This document shows positions 49,192 to 56,907 of a DNA stretch of 64,000 nucleotides, in pieces. The notes beneath the pieces were generated by a model. It was not told the DNA's origin. It made no database searches and saw only the letters and a list, made by a program, of their open reading frames with translations. Position 1 is the stretch's first letter, and each line of letters opens with the position of its first letter. The translations under genes and the position numbers were made by a program. This DNA comes from CAXMST01 sp963793415 (GTDB lineage: Bacteria; Actinomycetota; Thermoleophilia; Solirubrobacterales; 70-9), in NCBI GenBank assembly GCA_963793415.1, contig CAWCAC010000002.1, forward strand, positions 1,984,001 through 2,048,000, read 5' to 3'.

Positions 49192-50289
49192 ATGGCTGAC
49201 GTAGGCATCAAGGAGCTGCTCGAAGCGGGAGTCCACTTCGGGCATCAGACGCGGCGCTGGGACCCGGCGATGCGGCGCTACATCCACGGCGAGCGGGACG
49301 GGATCCACGTGATCGACCTGCTGCAGACCGAGAAGCTGCTGGCGAAGGCGCAGGCCTTCAGCTCCGAGCTCGCCGGGCGCGGAGGCAAGATCCTCTTCGT
49401 CGGCACCAAGAAGCAGGCACGCGACTCGGTCGAGGAATGGGCCGAAAAGGCAGGCATGCCGTACGTGAGCCGTCGCTGGCTCGGCGGTCTGCTGACCAAC
49501 TTCAACACGATCAGCAAGCGGATCAACCGCCTGCACGAGCTCAAGGGCCTCGAGGAGGACGGCCAGCTGGCCCTGCTCCCGACCAAGGAGCGCATGGCCC
49601 GCGAGGCCGAGCTCGCCAAGCTCGAGTTCAACCTCGGCGGCGTCCGCGACATGCAGCGCCCGCCGGACGCGATCGTGATCATCGACCTCAACAACGAGGA
49701 GATCGCCGTCGCCGAGGCGACCCGCCTCAACATCCCGATCATCGCTCTGGTCGACTCGAACTGCGATCCGCGGCCCGTCGACTACGTGATCCCGGGCAAC
49801 GACGATGCAATCCGCTCCTGCGATCTGATCATCCGCACGCTGGGCGAGTCGATCCTCGAGTCCGCCTCCGCCTGGCAGGCGGCCGAGAACGCCCGCCGCG
49901 AGCGCGAGGCCGAGGAGCGCCGCGTCCGCGAGGAGGCCGAGCGCAAGCGCCGCGAGGAGGAGGCCGCCCGTAAGGCCGCCGAGGAGGCGAAGGCGAAGGC
50001 TGAGGCCGAGGCCGCGCAGGCCGCCGCAGCCGCGGCTCCCGGCAAGGCCCAGCCACAGCAGGGCGGACAGGCCCCGCAGGCGCAGCGGCCCGGTCAGGCG
50101 GCGAAGGGCAAGCCCGCTCCAGTCGAGCAGCAGACCCGTCCGCAGCCGCAGGGCGGCCCCGACAAGGGCAAGCCTGTGCCGGTCGCGCAGCAGAGCGCGC
50201 CCGCGGCGGCCACGCCGGCCCCCGCCCCGGCAGCCACCGAGGCGCCCGCCGAGGCCCCCAAGACCACCCCCGAGGAGCAGAGCAAGTGA
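49192..50289 (+). CDS. rpsB: Ribosomal protein S2 with a long C-terminal extension
   Basis: 365 residues, against about 250 usual. The S2 core (1 to about 228) is normal: GIKELLEAGVHFGHQTRRWDP, LFVGTKKQARD, RWLGGLLTNFNTI, and DSNCDPRPVDYVIPGNDDA. A highly charged helix (about 233-285, Glu/Arg/Lys/Ala repeats) follows, then a low-complexity Gln/Pro/Ala tail containing KGKPAPVEQQ and KGKPVPVAQQ. Such tails occur in some deep-branching Actinobacteria (from memory). AAGGGA precedes ATG 49192. It leads rpsB-tsf-pyrH-frr, with GTGA joining tsf. Confidence 0.95.
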   Translation: MADVGIKELLEAGVHFGHQTRRWDPAMRRYIHGERDGIHVIDLLQTEKLLAKAQAFSSELAGRGGKILFVGTKKQARDSVEEWAEKAGMPYVSRRWLGGLLTNFNTISKRINRLHELKGLEEDGQLALLPTKERMAREAELAKLEFNLGGVRDMQRPPDAIVIIDLNNEEIAVAEATRLNIPIIALVDSNCDPRPVDYVIPGNDDAIRSCDLIIRTLGESILESASAWQAAENARREREAEERRVREEAERKRREEEAARKAAEEAKAKAEAEAAQAAAAAAPGKAQPQQGGQAPQAQRPGQAAKGKPAPVEQQTRPQPQGGPDKGKPVPVAQQSAPAAATPAPAPAATEAPAEAPKTTPEEQSK

Positions 50290-50897
50290 CAGAGATCAAG
50301 GCAGCAGACGTGAAGGCGCTCCGTGAGCGCACCGGCGCGGCGATGATGGACTGCAAGGGCGCCCTGGCCGAGGCCGAGGGCGACATGGACAAGGCGATCG
50401 AGATCCTTCGCGTCAAGGGCCAGGCGTCGGCCGCCAAGCGCGCCGGCCGCTCGACCAGCGAGGGCACCGTCGCCTCCTACATCCACGCCAACGGCAAGCT
50501 CGGAGTGCTGGTCGAGATCCAGTGCGAGACCGACTTCGTCGCCCGCAACGACGACTTCCAGGAGTTCGCCAAGGACATCGCGCTGCACATCGCCGCCGCT
50601 GCCCCCCAGTACGTCTCCGCCGACGACATCCCCAAGGACGCCGTCGCCGCCGAGCGCACTGTCTTCGAGCAGAAGGCGGCCGAGGAGGGCAAGCCCGAGA
50701 ACGTGCGGGAGAAGATCGTCGAGGGTCAGCTCGCGAAGTGGCGCAAGGAGATCGCACTGCTCGACCAGGTCCACGTCAACGCCGAGAAGCACGATGGCAA
50801 GACGATCGAGGAGCTGCGCGCCGCTGCGGCCTCCGGGACCGGCGAGAACATCGTCATCGCCCGCTTCGCCCGCTTTGCGGTGGGCGAGGGTGAGTGA
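50286..50897 (+). CDS. tsf: Elongation factor Ts (short type)
   Basis: 203 residues, near the short Thermus-type length and well below the 270-280 of many bacteria, which have a duplicated core. EF-Ts recharges EF-Tu with GTP. The N-terminal domain AADVKALRERTGAAMMDCK with the EAEGDMDKAIEILR segment is intact, as is the core VEIQCETDFVARND (the TDFVA motif that contacts EF-Tu). Start is GTG 50286 overlapping the rpsB stop. Confidence 0.95.
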   Translation: MTEIKAADVKALRERTGAAMMDCKGALAEAEGDMDKAIEILRVKGQASAAKRAGRSTSEGTVASYIHANGKLGVLVEIQCETDFVARNDDFQEFAKDIALHIAAAAPQYVSADDIPKDAVAAERTVFEQKAAEEGKPENVREKIVEGQLAKWRKEIALLDQVHVNAEKHDGKTIEELRAAAASGTGENIVIARFARFAVGEGE

Positions 50898-50931
50898 GGC
50901 CTCCGTCGCGTCCCGACCGGGGCCGCCTGCA

Positions 50932-51666
50932 ATGAGCGAGGAGCGAGCCTTCGACCGGATCCTGCTGAAGCTCTCGGGCGAAGCCCTGATGGGCTCGCTC
51001 GAGTACGGGACCGATCCCGAGCGGGTCAGTCGCATCGCGAAGCAGATCGCCTCGATACAGTCGACCGGGCTCGAGGTCGCGATCGTCGTCGGCGCCGGCA
51101 ACATCTACCGCGGCCTGCAGGGCGCGGCCGCGGGTATGGACCGCGCCACGGCCGACTACATGGGGATGCTCGCCACGGTGCTCAACGCGCTGACGCTTCA
51201 GGACGCCCTCGAGCGTGAGGGCTCGCACACCCGGGTGATGTCGGCAATGGACGTGACCGAGGTCGCCGAGCCCTACATCCGGCGTCGCGCGATCCGCCAC
51301 CTCGAGAAGGAGCGTGTCGTGATCTTCGCCGCCGGCACCGGCAACCCGTTCTTCACGACCGACACCGCCGCGGCCCTGCGGGCGCTCGAGATCCACGCCG
51401 AGGCGATCCTTATGGCCAAGCACGGGGTCGAGGGTGTCTACGCCGCCGATCCGGCGACGGTCCCCGACGCTGAGTTTCTGCCGCAGATCACTCACATGGA
51501 GGCGATCGAGCGCGGTCTCAAGGTGATGGACTCGACGGCACTGTCGCTCTGCATGGACAACGACCTGCCGATCTACGTCTTCAACATGGCGGACGAATCC
51601 AACATAGATAGGATCGTCCGCGGAGAAAAAGTGGGGACGCTGGTGGCTTCGAGGGAGAAGAGCTAG
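50932..51666 (+). CDS. pyrH: Uridylate kinase
   Basis: 244 residues, the amino-acid-kinase-fold UMP kinase that makes UDP. Typical motifs are RILLKLSGEALMG, AIVVGAGNIYRG, and FAAGTGNPFFTTDTAAALRA with the UMP-binding loop. ATG 50932 lies 34 nt after tsf; the frame is open into tsf but without similarity. Its stop abuts the frr start directly. Confidence 0.95.
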   Translation: MSEERAFDRILLKLSGEALMGSLEYGTDPERVSRIAKQIASIQSTGLEVAIVVGAGNIYRGLQGAAAGMDRATADYMGMLATVLNALTLQDALEREGSHTRVMSAMDVTEVAEPYIRRRAIRHLEKERVVIFAAGTGNPFFTTDTAAALRALEIHAEAILMAKHGVEGVYAADPATVPDAEFLPQITHMEAIERGLKVMDSTALSLCMDNDLPIYVFNMADESNIDRIVRGEKVGTLVASREKS

Positions 51667-52236
51667 ATGGCCGAAGAGATGATCGATGAGCTCCTCGCGG
51701 ATGGCCGCGAGCGGATGTCCAAGTCCGTCGAGGCGATCAAGGGGGAGATGTCGACCGTGCGCACGGGCCGTGCCTCGCCGCACCTGCTCGACCGGATCGT
51801 CGTCGACTACTACGGCGCCGAGACTCCGCTCAACCAGCTCGCCAACGTCGCCACCACCGACGCCCGTCTGCTGACCGTGACGCCGTACGACAAATCGGCC
51901 GTCAGCGCGATCGAGAAGGCGATCACCGAGGCGGACATCGGGATCACGCCGAGCAATGACGGCAACGTGATCCGGCTCAAGGTCCCGGAGCTGACCGAAG
52001 AGCGGCGCAAGGAGATGGTCCGGATCCTCCACAACGTCGCCGAGGAGGGCCGCGTCGCGGTCCGCAACATCCGGCGCGACGTGATGAGCGACCTGCGCTC
52101 GCTCAAGGAGGACGGCGACGTCGGCGAGGACGATGAGCGCCGCGCCGAGGAGTCCCTTCAGAAGGTCACCGACAAGGCGATCGGGGAGATCGACTCCCTC
52201 ATGAAGGGCAAGGAAGAAGAGATCCTCACGGTTTGA
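51667..52236 (+). CDS. frr: Ribosome recycling factor
   Basis: 189 residues, usual length. Splits post-termination ribosomes with EF-G. The three-helix core begins GRERMSKSVEAIKGEMSTVR followed by TGRASPHLLDRIVVDYYG; the later NIRRDVMSDLRSLKEDGDVG is also characteristic. It starts in the base after the pyrH stop and shares TTGA with uppS. Confidence 0.96.
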   Translation: MAEEMIDELLADGRERMSKSVEAIKGEMSTVRTGRASPHLLDRIVVDYYGAETPLNQLANVATTDARLLTVTPYDKSAVSAIEKAITEADIGITPSNDGNVIRLKVPELTEERRKEMVRILHNVAEEGRVAVRNIRRDVMSDLRSLKEDGDVGEDDERRAEESLQKVTDKAIGEIDSLMKGKEEEILTV

Positions 52237-52913
52237 GCGCCGAGCCGCCCGCCGCGTCCCGCGTGGCGATCATCATGGACGGCAACGCTCGCTGGGCGAC
52301 CGAGCGCGGCCTGCCGATCCTCGAGGGCCATCGCGAGGGCGCCCGAGCCCTGAAGCAGACCGTCAAGGACGCGGTCAAGCTCGGGCTCTCCGAGCTCACC
52401 GTCTACGCGTTCTCGACCGAGAACTGGTCGCGGCCCCGGGACGAGGTCGAGGGACTGATGGCGATGTTCGCCGAGCTGATCGAGTCGGAGACGCCGGAGC
52501 TCGACGAGCAGGGGGTGCGGATGCGCTTCATCGGCCGCCGCGACGAGGTCTCCGAGGATCTCCGCAACCGCATGAACGAGGCCGAGACGAAGACCGCAGA
52601 CAACAGCCGCCTGACCCTGTTCGTCGCCTTCAACTACGGCGGCCGGGCCGAGATCCTCGACGCGGCCGAGCGCTACGGGGGTGGCGGCGAGGAAGCCTTC
52701 GCGGCGCTGCTCTACGCGCCAGAGATGTCCGATCCGGACCTCGTGATCAGGACCAGCGGCGAGGAGCGGCTCTCGAACTTCCTGCTCTGGCAGAGCGCCT
52801 ACTCGGAGCTCGTCTTCGCGGACGTGCTCTGGCCCGACTTCAGCATCGATCATCTGGAATCGGCGGTGCAGGAGTTCGCGTCCCGCAAGCGGCGTTTCGG
52901 GGCGCGCGGTTAG
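52233..52913 (+). CDS. uppS: Isoprenyl (undecaprenyl) diphosphate synthase
   Basis: 226 residues, a cis-prenyltransferase that builds the lipid carrier for peptidoglycan precursors. The catalytic Asp16 is in VAIIMDGNARWATERG; AFSTENWSRP and the IPP-binding RTSGEERLSNFLLWQSAYSE are intact. The start is TTG 52233 overlapping the frr stop; GTG 52263 would remove the short polar lead and is possible. Cys or Ser differences that separate long- from medium-chain enzymes cannot be judged here. Confidence 0.93.
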   Translation: MSAEPPAASRVAIIMDGNARWATERGLPILEGHREGARALKQTVKDAVKLGLSELTVYAFSTENWSRPRDEVEGLMAMFAELIESETPELDEQGVRMRFIGRRDEVSEDLRNRMNEAETKTADNSRLTLFVAFNYGGRAEILDAAERYGGGGEEAFAALLYAPEMSDPDLVIRTSGEERLSNFLLWQSAYSELVFADVLWPDFSIDHLESAVQEFASRKRRFGARG

Positions 52914-52956
52914 ATGGCGGGGATCCCTCCCTCCGAGCCGAGATCGAGCGCCCCAG

Positions 52957-53991
52957 ATGGACTTCCCAGAACGCCCCAGACCGACGCCGAGCGGCGAGCC
53001 CGCGCGGCCGCGGCGGCCGCGCGGCTCGACACGCTCCGATGAGGTCGAACCGCCCGGCTCTCTGACCTCGGAGGGGCCGGCGGTCGACGAGCCCGCCGAA
53101 GGGACGCCCGCCGGAGCTGGGCCGCCTCGCTCCGGCCGGCGCCGCGGCCCCGCCCTCCTGAGGCGTGGCGGACGCCCGCGCAGGCGCCGCAAGCAGCGCT
53201 CCGAGACGCTGATGCGAGTCGTCTGGGCAATCCCGGCGATCATCCTTGCCGTCGTCGTTGTCGCTGCCGGCGGCGAGGCGTTCGCGGCGGCGATGGTCCT
53301 CTTCGCCTGCGTGGCGATGTCCGAGTTCTTCCGGATGGTCGAGCGGGCGCGACCGTTCGAGATCGTCGCCTTCCTCTCAGCTGCCGGGATGATCGCCGCC
53401 GCCCACTTCGGCGACGCCTCCGACATGGTCCTGGCCGGGGTCGCCTTCTTCCCGGTGATGCTGGCGCTGGCGGCGCGCAGGCAGACGCTCCGCAACGTCA
53501 CCTTCTCGATGGCGGTCACCGTCTTCGCTGTCGTCTGGATCGCGGTCCCTTTCGCTCACGCCGTTCTGCTCAGGGACCTGCCGGACCATGGTGCGGCGTT
53601 GCTCGTCGACGTGCTCGTCGCGACCTTCTTCACCGACACCTTCGCCTACATCGGCGGCCGCATGCTCGGCAGCCGGCCGCTGGCGCCGATCATCTCCCCG
53701 AACAAGACGGTCGAGGGGCTAGCCGTCGGCATCCTCGGCGGCATCCTCGGCTTCTGGCTCGCGGGCCTCTATCAGGACTGGCTCTCAGGCACCGACGCTT
53801 TGCTGATGGGCGCCTGCATCGCGGTCCTGGCGCCGCTCGGCGACCTCTTCGAGTCGGCGATCAAGCGCGACCTCGACGTCAAGGACTCGGGCCGGATTCT
53901 CGGCCCGCATGGAGGCCTCCTCGACCGCCTCGACGGCGTCCTGTTCACGGTCGTCGCCGGCTACTACCTGAGCCTCGCGGTCGTCTACTGA
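52957..53991 (+). CDS. cdsA: Phosphatidate cytidylyltransferase (CDP-diglyceride synthase)
   Basis: 344 residues. Makes CDP-diacylglycerol for phospholipid synthesis. An 85-residue Pro/Arg/Gly-rich cytoplasmic extension precedes about eight membrane helices. The signature matches fully: SAIKRDLDVKDSGRILGPHG, with GGLLDRLDG following, plus SPNKTVEGL. The downstream Pro-Gly order in the loop is inverted (L-G-P-H instead of the commoner L-P-G-H), which the PROSITE-type pattern allows. Lies 43 nt after uppS and probably in the same unit. Confidence 0.93.
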   Translation: MDFPERPRPTPSGEPARPRRPRGSTRSDEVEPPGSLTSEGPAVDEPAEGTPAGAGPPRSGRRRGPALLRRGGRPRRRRKQRSETLMRVVWAIPAIILAVVVVAAGGEAFAAAMVLFACVAMSEFFRMVERARPFEIVAFLSAAGMIAAAHFGDASDMVLAGVAFFPVMLALAARRQTLRNVTFSMAVTVFAVVWIAVPFAHAVLLRDLPDHGAALLVDVLVATFFTDTFAYIGGRMLGSRPLAPIISPNKTVEGLAVGILGGILGFWLAGLYQDWLSGTDALLMGACIAVLAPLGDLFESAIKRDLDVKDSGRILGPHGGLLDRLDGVLFTVVAGYYLSLAVVY

Positions 53992-54002
53992 GCGCCGCCG
54001 CA

Positions 54003-54008
54003 TAGACT
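54003..54008 (+). promoter_or_regulatory. Candidate -10 element of the 152-residue ORF
   Basis: TAGACT in GCATAGACTCGTC, 8 nt before ATG 54017. The surrounding bases repeat those of the sepF promoter. Confidence 0.4.
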
Positions 54009-54016
54009 CGTCGCGG

Positions 54017-54475
54017 ATGGCGGTAACCACACAAGAGGCGCGCGAGGAGATCCTCACCGAGCTCGGCGAGGCGATCGACCGGCTGGCGCTGGCCGCGCAG
54101 CGCTTCGGCGACGCCTACGAGCAGATGTCCGCCCACGCGGGCGAGAAGCTCGAGACCGACCTCTACATGCCGGCGCAGAAGGCCTTCGGCCGCTGCAAGC
54201 GCACCTACACGCACTTCGCCGAGATGTACGCGCTGCAGCCGCGGTCGTTTGAGGCGCCGGCCCCGGGCGCCCCCTCGCACGGGGCGAAGGGGCTGATCGA
54301 GCAGGGTGTGACCGCGGCCGCCGAGGGCGACTATCTGATCGCCGAGCTGCAGGACTCGGGCAAGCCGGTCGAGTTCGGCGACGCAGACCTGCGCGCCGGC
54401 TTGGCCGAGGTCCGTGCCGGCCTCGGGCCGCTGACGCGCTCCGCCCAGGAGTTCGTCCGCACGCTCGGCCGCTAG
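54017..54475 (+). CDS. Alpha-helical protein of unknown function between cdsA and dxr
   Basis: 152 residues, no family recognised. It is almost entirely helical: TQEAREEILTELGEAIDRLA, AQRFGDAYEQMSAHAGEKLE, and ERTYTHFAEMYALQ-like CKRTYTHFAEMYALQ, suggesting a helical bundle of the ferritin/DinB or chaperone type without metal motifs. No signal peptide or membrane segment. It sits between two membrane-lipid/isoprenoid genes and has a leaderless-type promoter. High GC at third positions supports coding. Confidence 0.75.
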   Translation: MAVTTQEAREEILTELGEAIDRLALAAQRFGDAYEQMSAHAGEKLETDLYMPAQKAFGRCKRTYTHFAEMYALQPRSFEAPAPGAPSHGAKGLIEQGVTAAAEGDYLIAELQDSGKPVEFGDADLRAGLAEVRAGLGPLTRSAQEFVRTLGR

Positions 54476-54516
54476 CGGCCACGGACAAGGCCCGGAGGCC
54501 GGCACCGGCGGCTACC

Positions 54517-54522
54517 TACACT
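54517..54522 (+). promoter_or_regulatory. Candidate -10 element of dxr
   Basis: TACACT, 9 nt before ATG 54532. Confidence 0.35.
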
Positions 54523-54531
54523 TCTGCGGTC

Positions 54532-55731
54532 ATGAAGAAGGTTCTGCTTCTCGGGTCGACGGGTTCGATCGGCGTACAGGCGCTCGAGGTGATCGGGCGC
54601 AGCGACGCCCTGCGTGCCGTAGGGCTCAGCGCCCGCGGCAGCGCCGACGTGGTCGTCGAGCAGGCCCGCGAGCACGGCGTCCCTGTGATCGCGCTCGCCG
54701 AGCCCGACGCCGCCGAACGGGCTCGCTCGGCCTGGAAGGGCGAGGTGCTGGGCGGCGAGGCCGGCATCCGCGAGCTGATCGAGCGCACGGAGCCCGACCT
54801 CGTGCTCAACGCGATCGTCGGCTCGGCCGGCCTCGGCCCGACGATCGCCACGCTCAGCGCCGGCATCGACCTCGCGCTTGCGAACAAAGAGAGCCTCGTC
54901 GTCGGCGGTGAGCTCGTCACCGCGCTCGCCGAGGCCGCCGACGCGCGGATCATTCCAGTCGACTCCGAGCACTCGGCCCTGCACCAGTTGATCGCCGCGG
55001 AGCCGCCCGGGACGGTCGAGCGGCTCGAGCTGACCGCGTCCGGCGGGCCCTTCCGGGGCCGCAGCGACCTCAGCGGCATCACCCGCGAGCAAGCCCTCGC
55101 GCACCCGACCTGGGAGATGGGCGGCAAGATCACGATCGACTCGGCGACGCTGATGAACAAGGGCCTCGAGCTGATCGAGGCCCACCACCTGTTCGACGTG
55201 CCCTACGGGCGGATCGACGTCGTCGTCCACCCGCAGTCACTGATTCACTCGCTCGTCCACCTGATCGACGGTGCCACCCTCGCGCACATGGGATACCCCG
55301 ACATGGGGGTGCCGATCTCCTACGCCCTGCACTACCCCGACCGCGCCGACGTCCCGCTCGAGCGGCTCGATCTCGCCGCCGTCGGCGAGCTCACGTTCGA
55401 GCGACCCGACACCGAGACCTTCCGCTGCCTCGCCCTCGCCCGCGAGGCCGGCGAGGCGGGGGGGACCGCGCCCTGCATCCTCAACGCCGCGAACGAGGTC
55501 GCCGTCGCAGCATTCCTCGCCGGCGAGCTGCCGTTCAGCGGCATCGCCGAGGTCGTCGCCGGCGCCCTCGAGCAGATCGAAGCGATCCGGCCGAGCCACT
55601 TCGAGGACCTGTTCGACGCCGACGCCGCCGCTCGCGCAGCGGCGATGACGATCGCCGCAGGGCTTGGCGCTTCGACGAGCACCGCCGGCGGCAACGGCAA
55701 CGGCGGCCAGGGAGCGGGGGCCGGCCTGTGA
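54532..55731 (+). CDS. dxr: 1-deoxy-D-xylulose 5-phosphate reductoisomerase
   Basis: 399 residues. Converts DXP to MEP, the second step of the non-mevalonate isoprenoid pathway, using NADPH and a divalent metal. KVLLLGSTGSIGVQALEVI binds NADPH; ALANKESLVVGGELV, VDSEHSALHQL and LTASGGPFRG with the metal-binding Asp/Glu are present; the C-terminal helical domain starts near PSHFEDLFDAD. A Gly/Asn-rich tail ends the protein. It overlaps rseP by four bases; ispG of the same pathway lies 4.7 kb downstream. Confidence 0.96.
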   Translation: MKKVLLLGSTGSIGVQALEVIGRSDALRAVGLSARGSADVVVEQAREHGVPVIALAEPDAAERARSAWKGEVLGGEAGIRELIERTEPDLVLNAIVGSAGLGPTIATLSAGIDLALANKESLVVGGELVTALAEAADARIIPVDSEHSALHQLIAAEPPGTVERLELTASGGPFRGRSDLSGITREQALAHPTWEMGGKITIDSATLMNKGLELIEAHHLFDVPYGRIDVVVHPQSLIHSLVHLIDGATLAHMGYPDMGVPISYALHYPDRADVPLERLDLAAVGELTFERPDTETFRCLALAREAGEAGGTAPCILNAANEVAVAAFLAGELPFSGIAEVVAGALEQIEAIRPSHFEDLFDADAAARAAAMTIAAGLGASTSTAGGNGNGGQGAGAGL

Positions 55732-56852
55732 GCTGGGTCCTGGCGATCGCGGGTTTCGCGCTGCTCGTCGTCCTGCACGAGGCGGGGCACTTCACCGCTG
55801 CGAAGGCGGTCGGCATGCGGGTCGAGCGCTTCTTCCTCTTCTTCCCGCCGAAGGTCTTCAGCGTCAAACGGGGCGAGACCGAGTATGGGATCGGCGCGAT
55901 CCCGCTCGGTGGCTTCGTGAAGATCACCGGCATGAACCCGGAGGAAGAGATTTCGCCGGAGGTCGAGGACCGCGCCTACTACCGGCAGCCGGTCTGGAAG
56001 CGGATCGTCGTGATCGCAGCGGGGCCGTTCGTGAACATCGTCCTGGCGTTGGTGATCTTCTTCGTGCTCGCGGCCGGCTTCGGCCTCGACGGCGACGCGA
56101 CGAACACGGTCGGCAACGTCAGCGACGAACTGCCGGCCGGCCAGGTCCTCGAGAGCGGCGACAGCCTCGTCGCGGTCGACGGAGTCGACGTCAGCGATCT
56201 GCAGGGCGCGGCGCTGATCGACCGGGTCAGCAACCTGATCGGCAAGCACGAGTGCGCGGGCGAACCTGTCGACGGCTGCGAGGCGACCGCGCCGGTGACG
56301 CTGACGGTCGACCGCGAGGGCAGTGAGCGAACGGTTGAGGTGACTCCGGTCTATGACGTCCCGACCGAACAGGAGCAGGAGGCGGGGCTCGAGCCCGCAA
56401 TGCGGATCGGCTTCGGCTACACGGCCGAGCGCGAACGTCAGAGCGTCTCCGAGGCGGCGCAGTTCTCGCTCGACCGGGCCTGGCTGATCACGACCTCGAC
56501 CGCCGAGGTCTTCGCCCGGATCCTCGACGCCGAGCAACGCGAGCAGATCACCGGGATCGTCGGCGCGACCGACGTCACGCGCCAGAGCTTCGAGTTCGAC
56601 ACGCGCCAGGCTCTCGGCGTGCTCGGCGTGATCAGCCTCTCGCTCGGGCTCGTCAACCTGCTGCCGTTCCTGCCACTCGACGGCGGCCACATCTTCTGGA
56701 GCCTGGTCGAGAAGGTACGCGGACGCAGGCCCTCGCTGAAGACGATGGAGCGCGCCAGCTTCGTCGGCTTCGCGCTCGTCCTGATGCTGTTCGTCATCGG
56801 GCTCAACAACGACATCAGCCGGATAACCGGCGATGGCTTCAACGTCAGGTGA
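55728..56852 (+). CDS. rseP: Site-2 zinc metalloprotease RseP/RasP
   Basis: 374 residues, an intramembrane M50 protease that cleaves anti-sigma factors or signal-peptide remnants. HEAGH (17-21) in the first helix and NLLPFLPLDGGH near 320 hold the zinc site. A PDZ domain (about 115-200) is present but contains an insertion with two Cys (KHECAGEPVDGCEA), unusual for the family and possibly a disulfide outside the cell. Start is GTG 55728 overlapping dxr, as is common. Confidence 0.93.
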   Translation: MSWVLAIAGFALLVVLHEAGHFTAAKAVGMRVERFFLFFPPKVFSVKRGETEYGIGAIPLGGFVKITGMNPEEEISPEVEDRAYYRQPVWKRIVVIAAGPFVNIVLALVIFFVLAAGFGLDGDATNTVGNVSDELPAGQVLESGDSLVAVDGVDVSDLQGAALIDRVSNLIGKHECAGEPVDGCEATAPVTLTVDREGSERTVEVTPVYDVPTEQEQEAGLEPAMRIGFGYTAERERQSVSEAAQFSLDRAWLITTSTAEVFARILDAEQREQITGIVGATDVTRQSFEFDTRQALGVLGVISLSLGLVNLLPFLPLDGGHIFWSLVEKVRGRRPSLKTMERASFVGFALVLMLFVIGLNNDISRITGDGFNVR

Positions 56853-56907
56853 CGGTCCTGTAGGTTTCGGCTCCACCTTCGGGAACCGAGCAGAGGAGAG
56901 GATCGGA

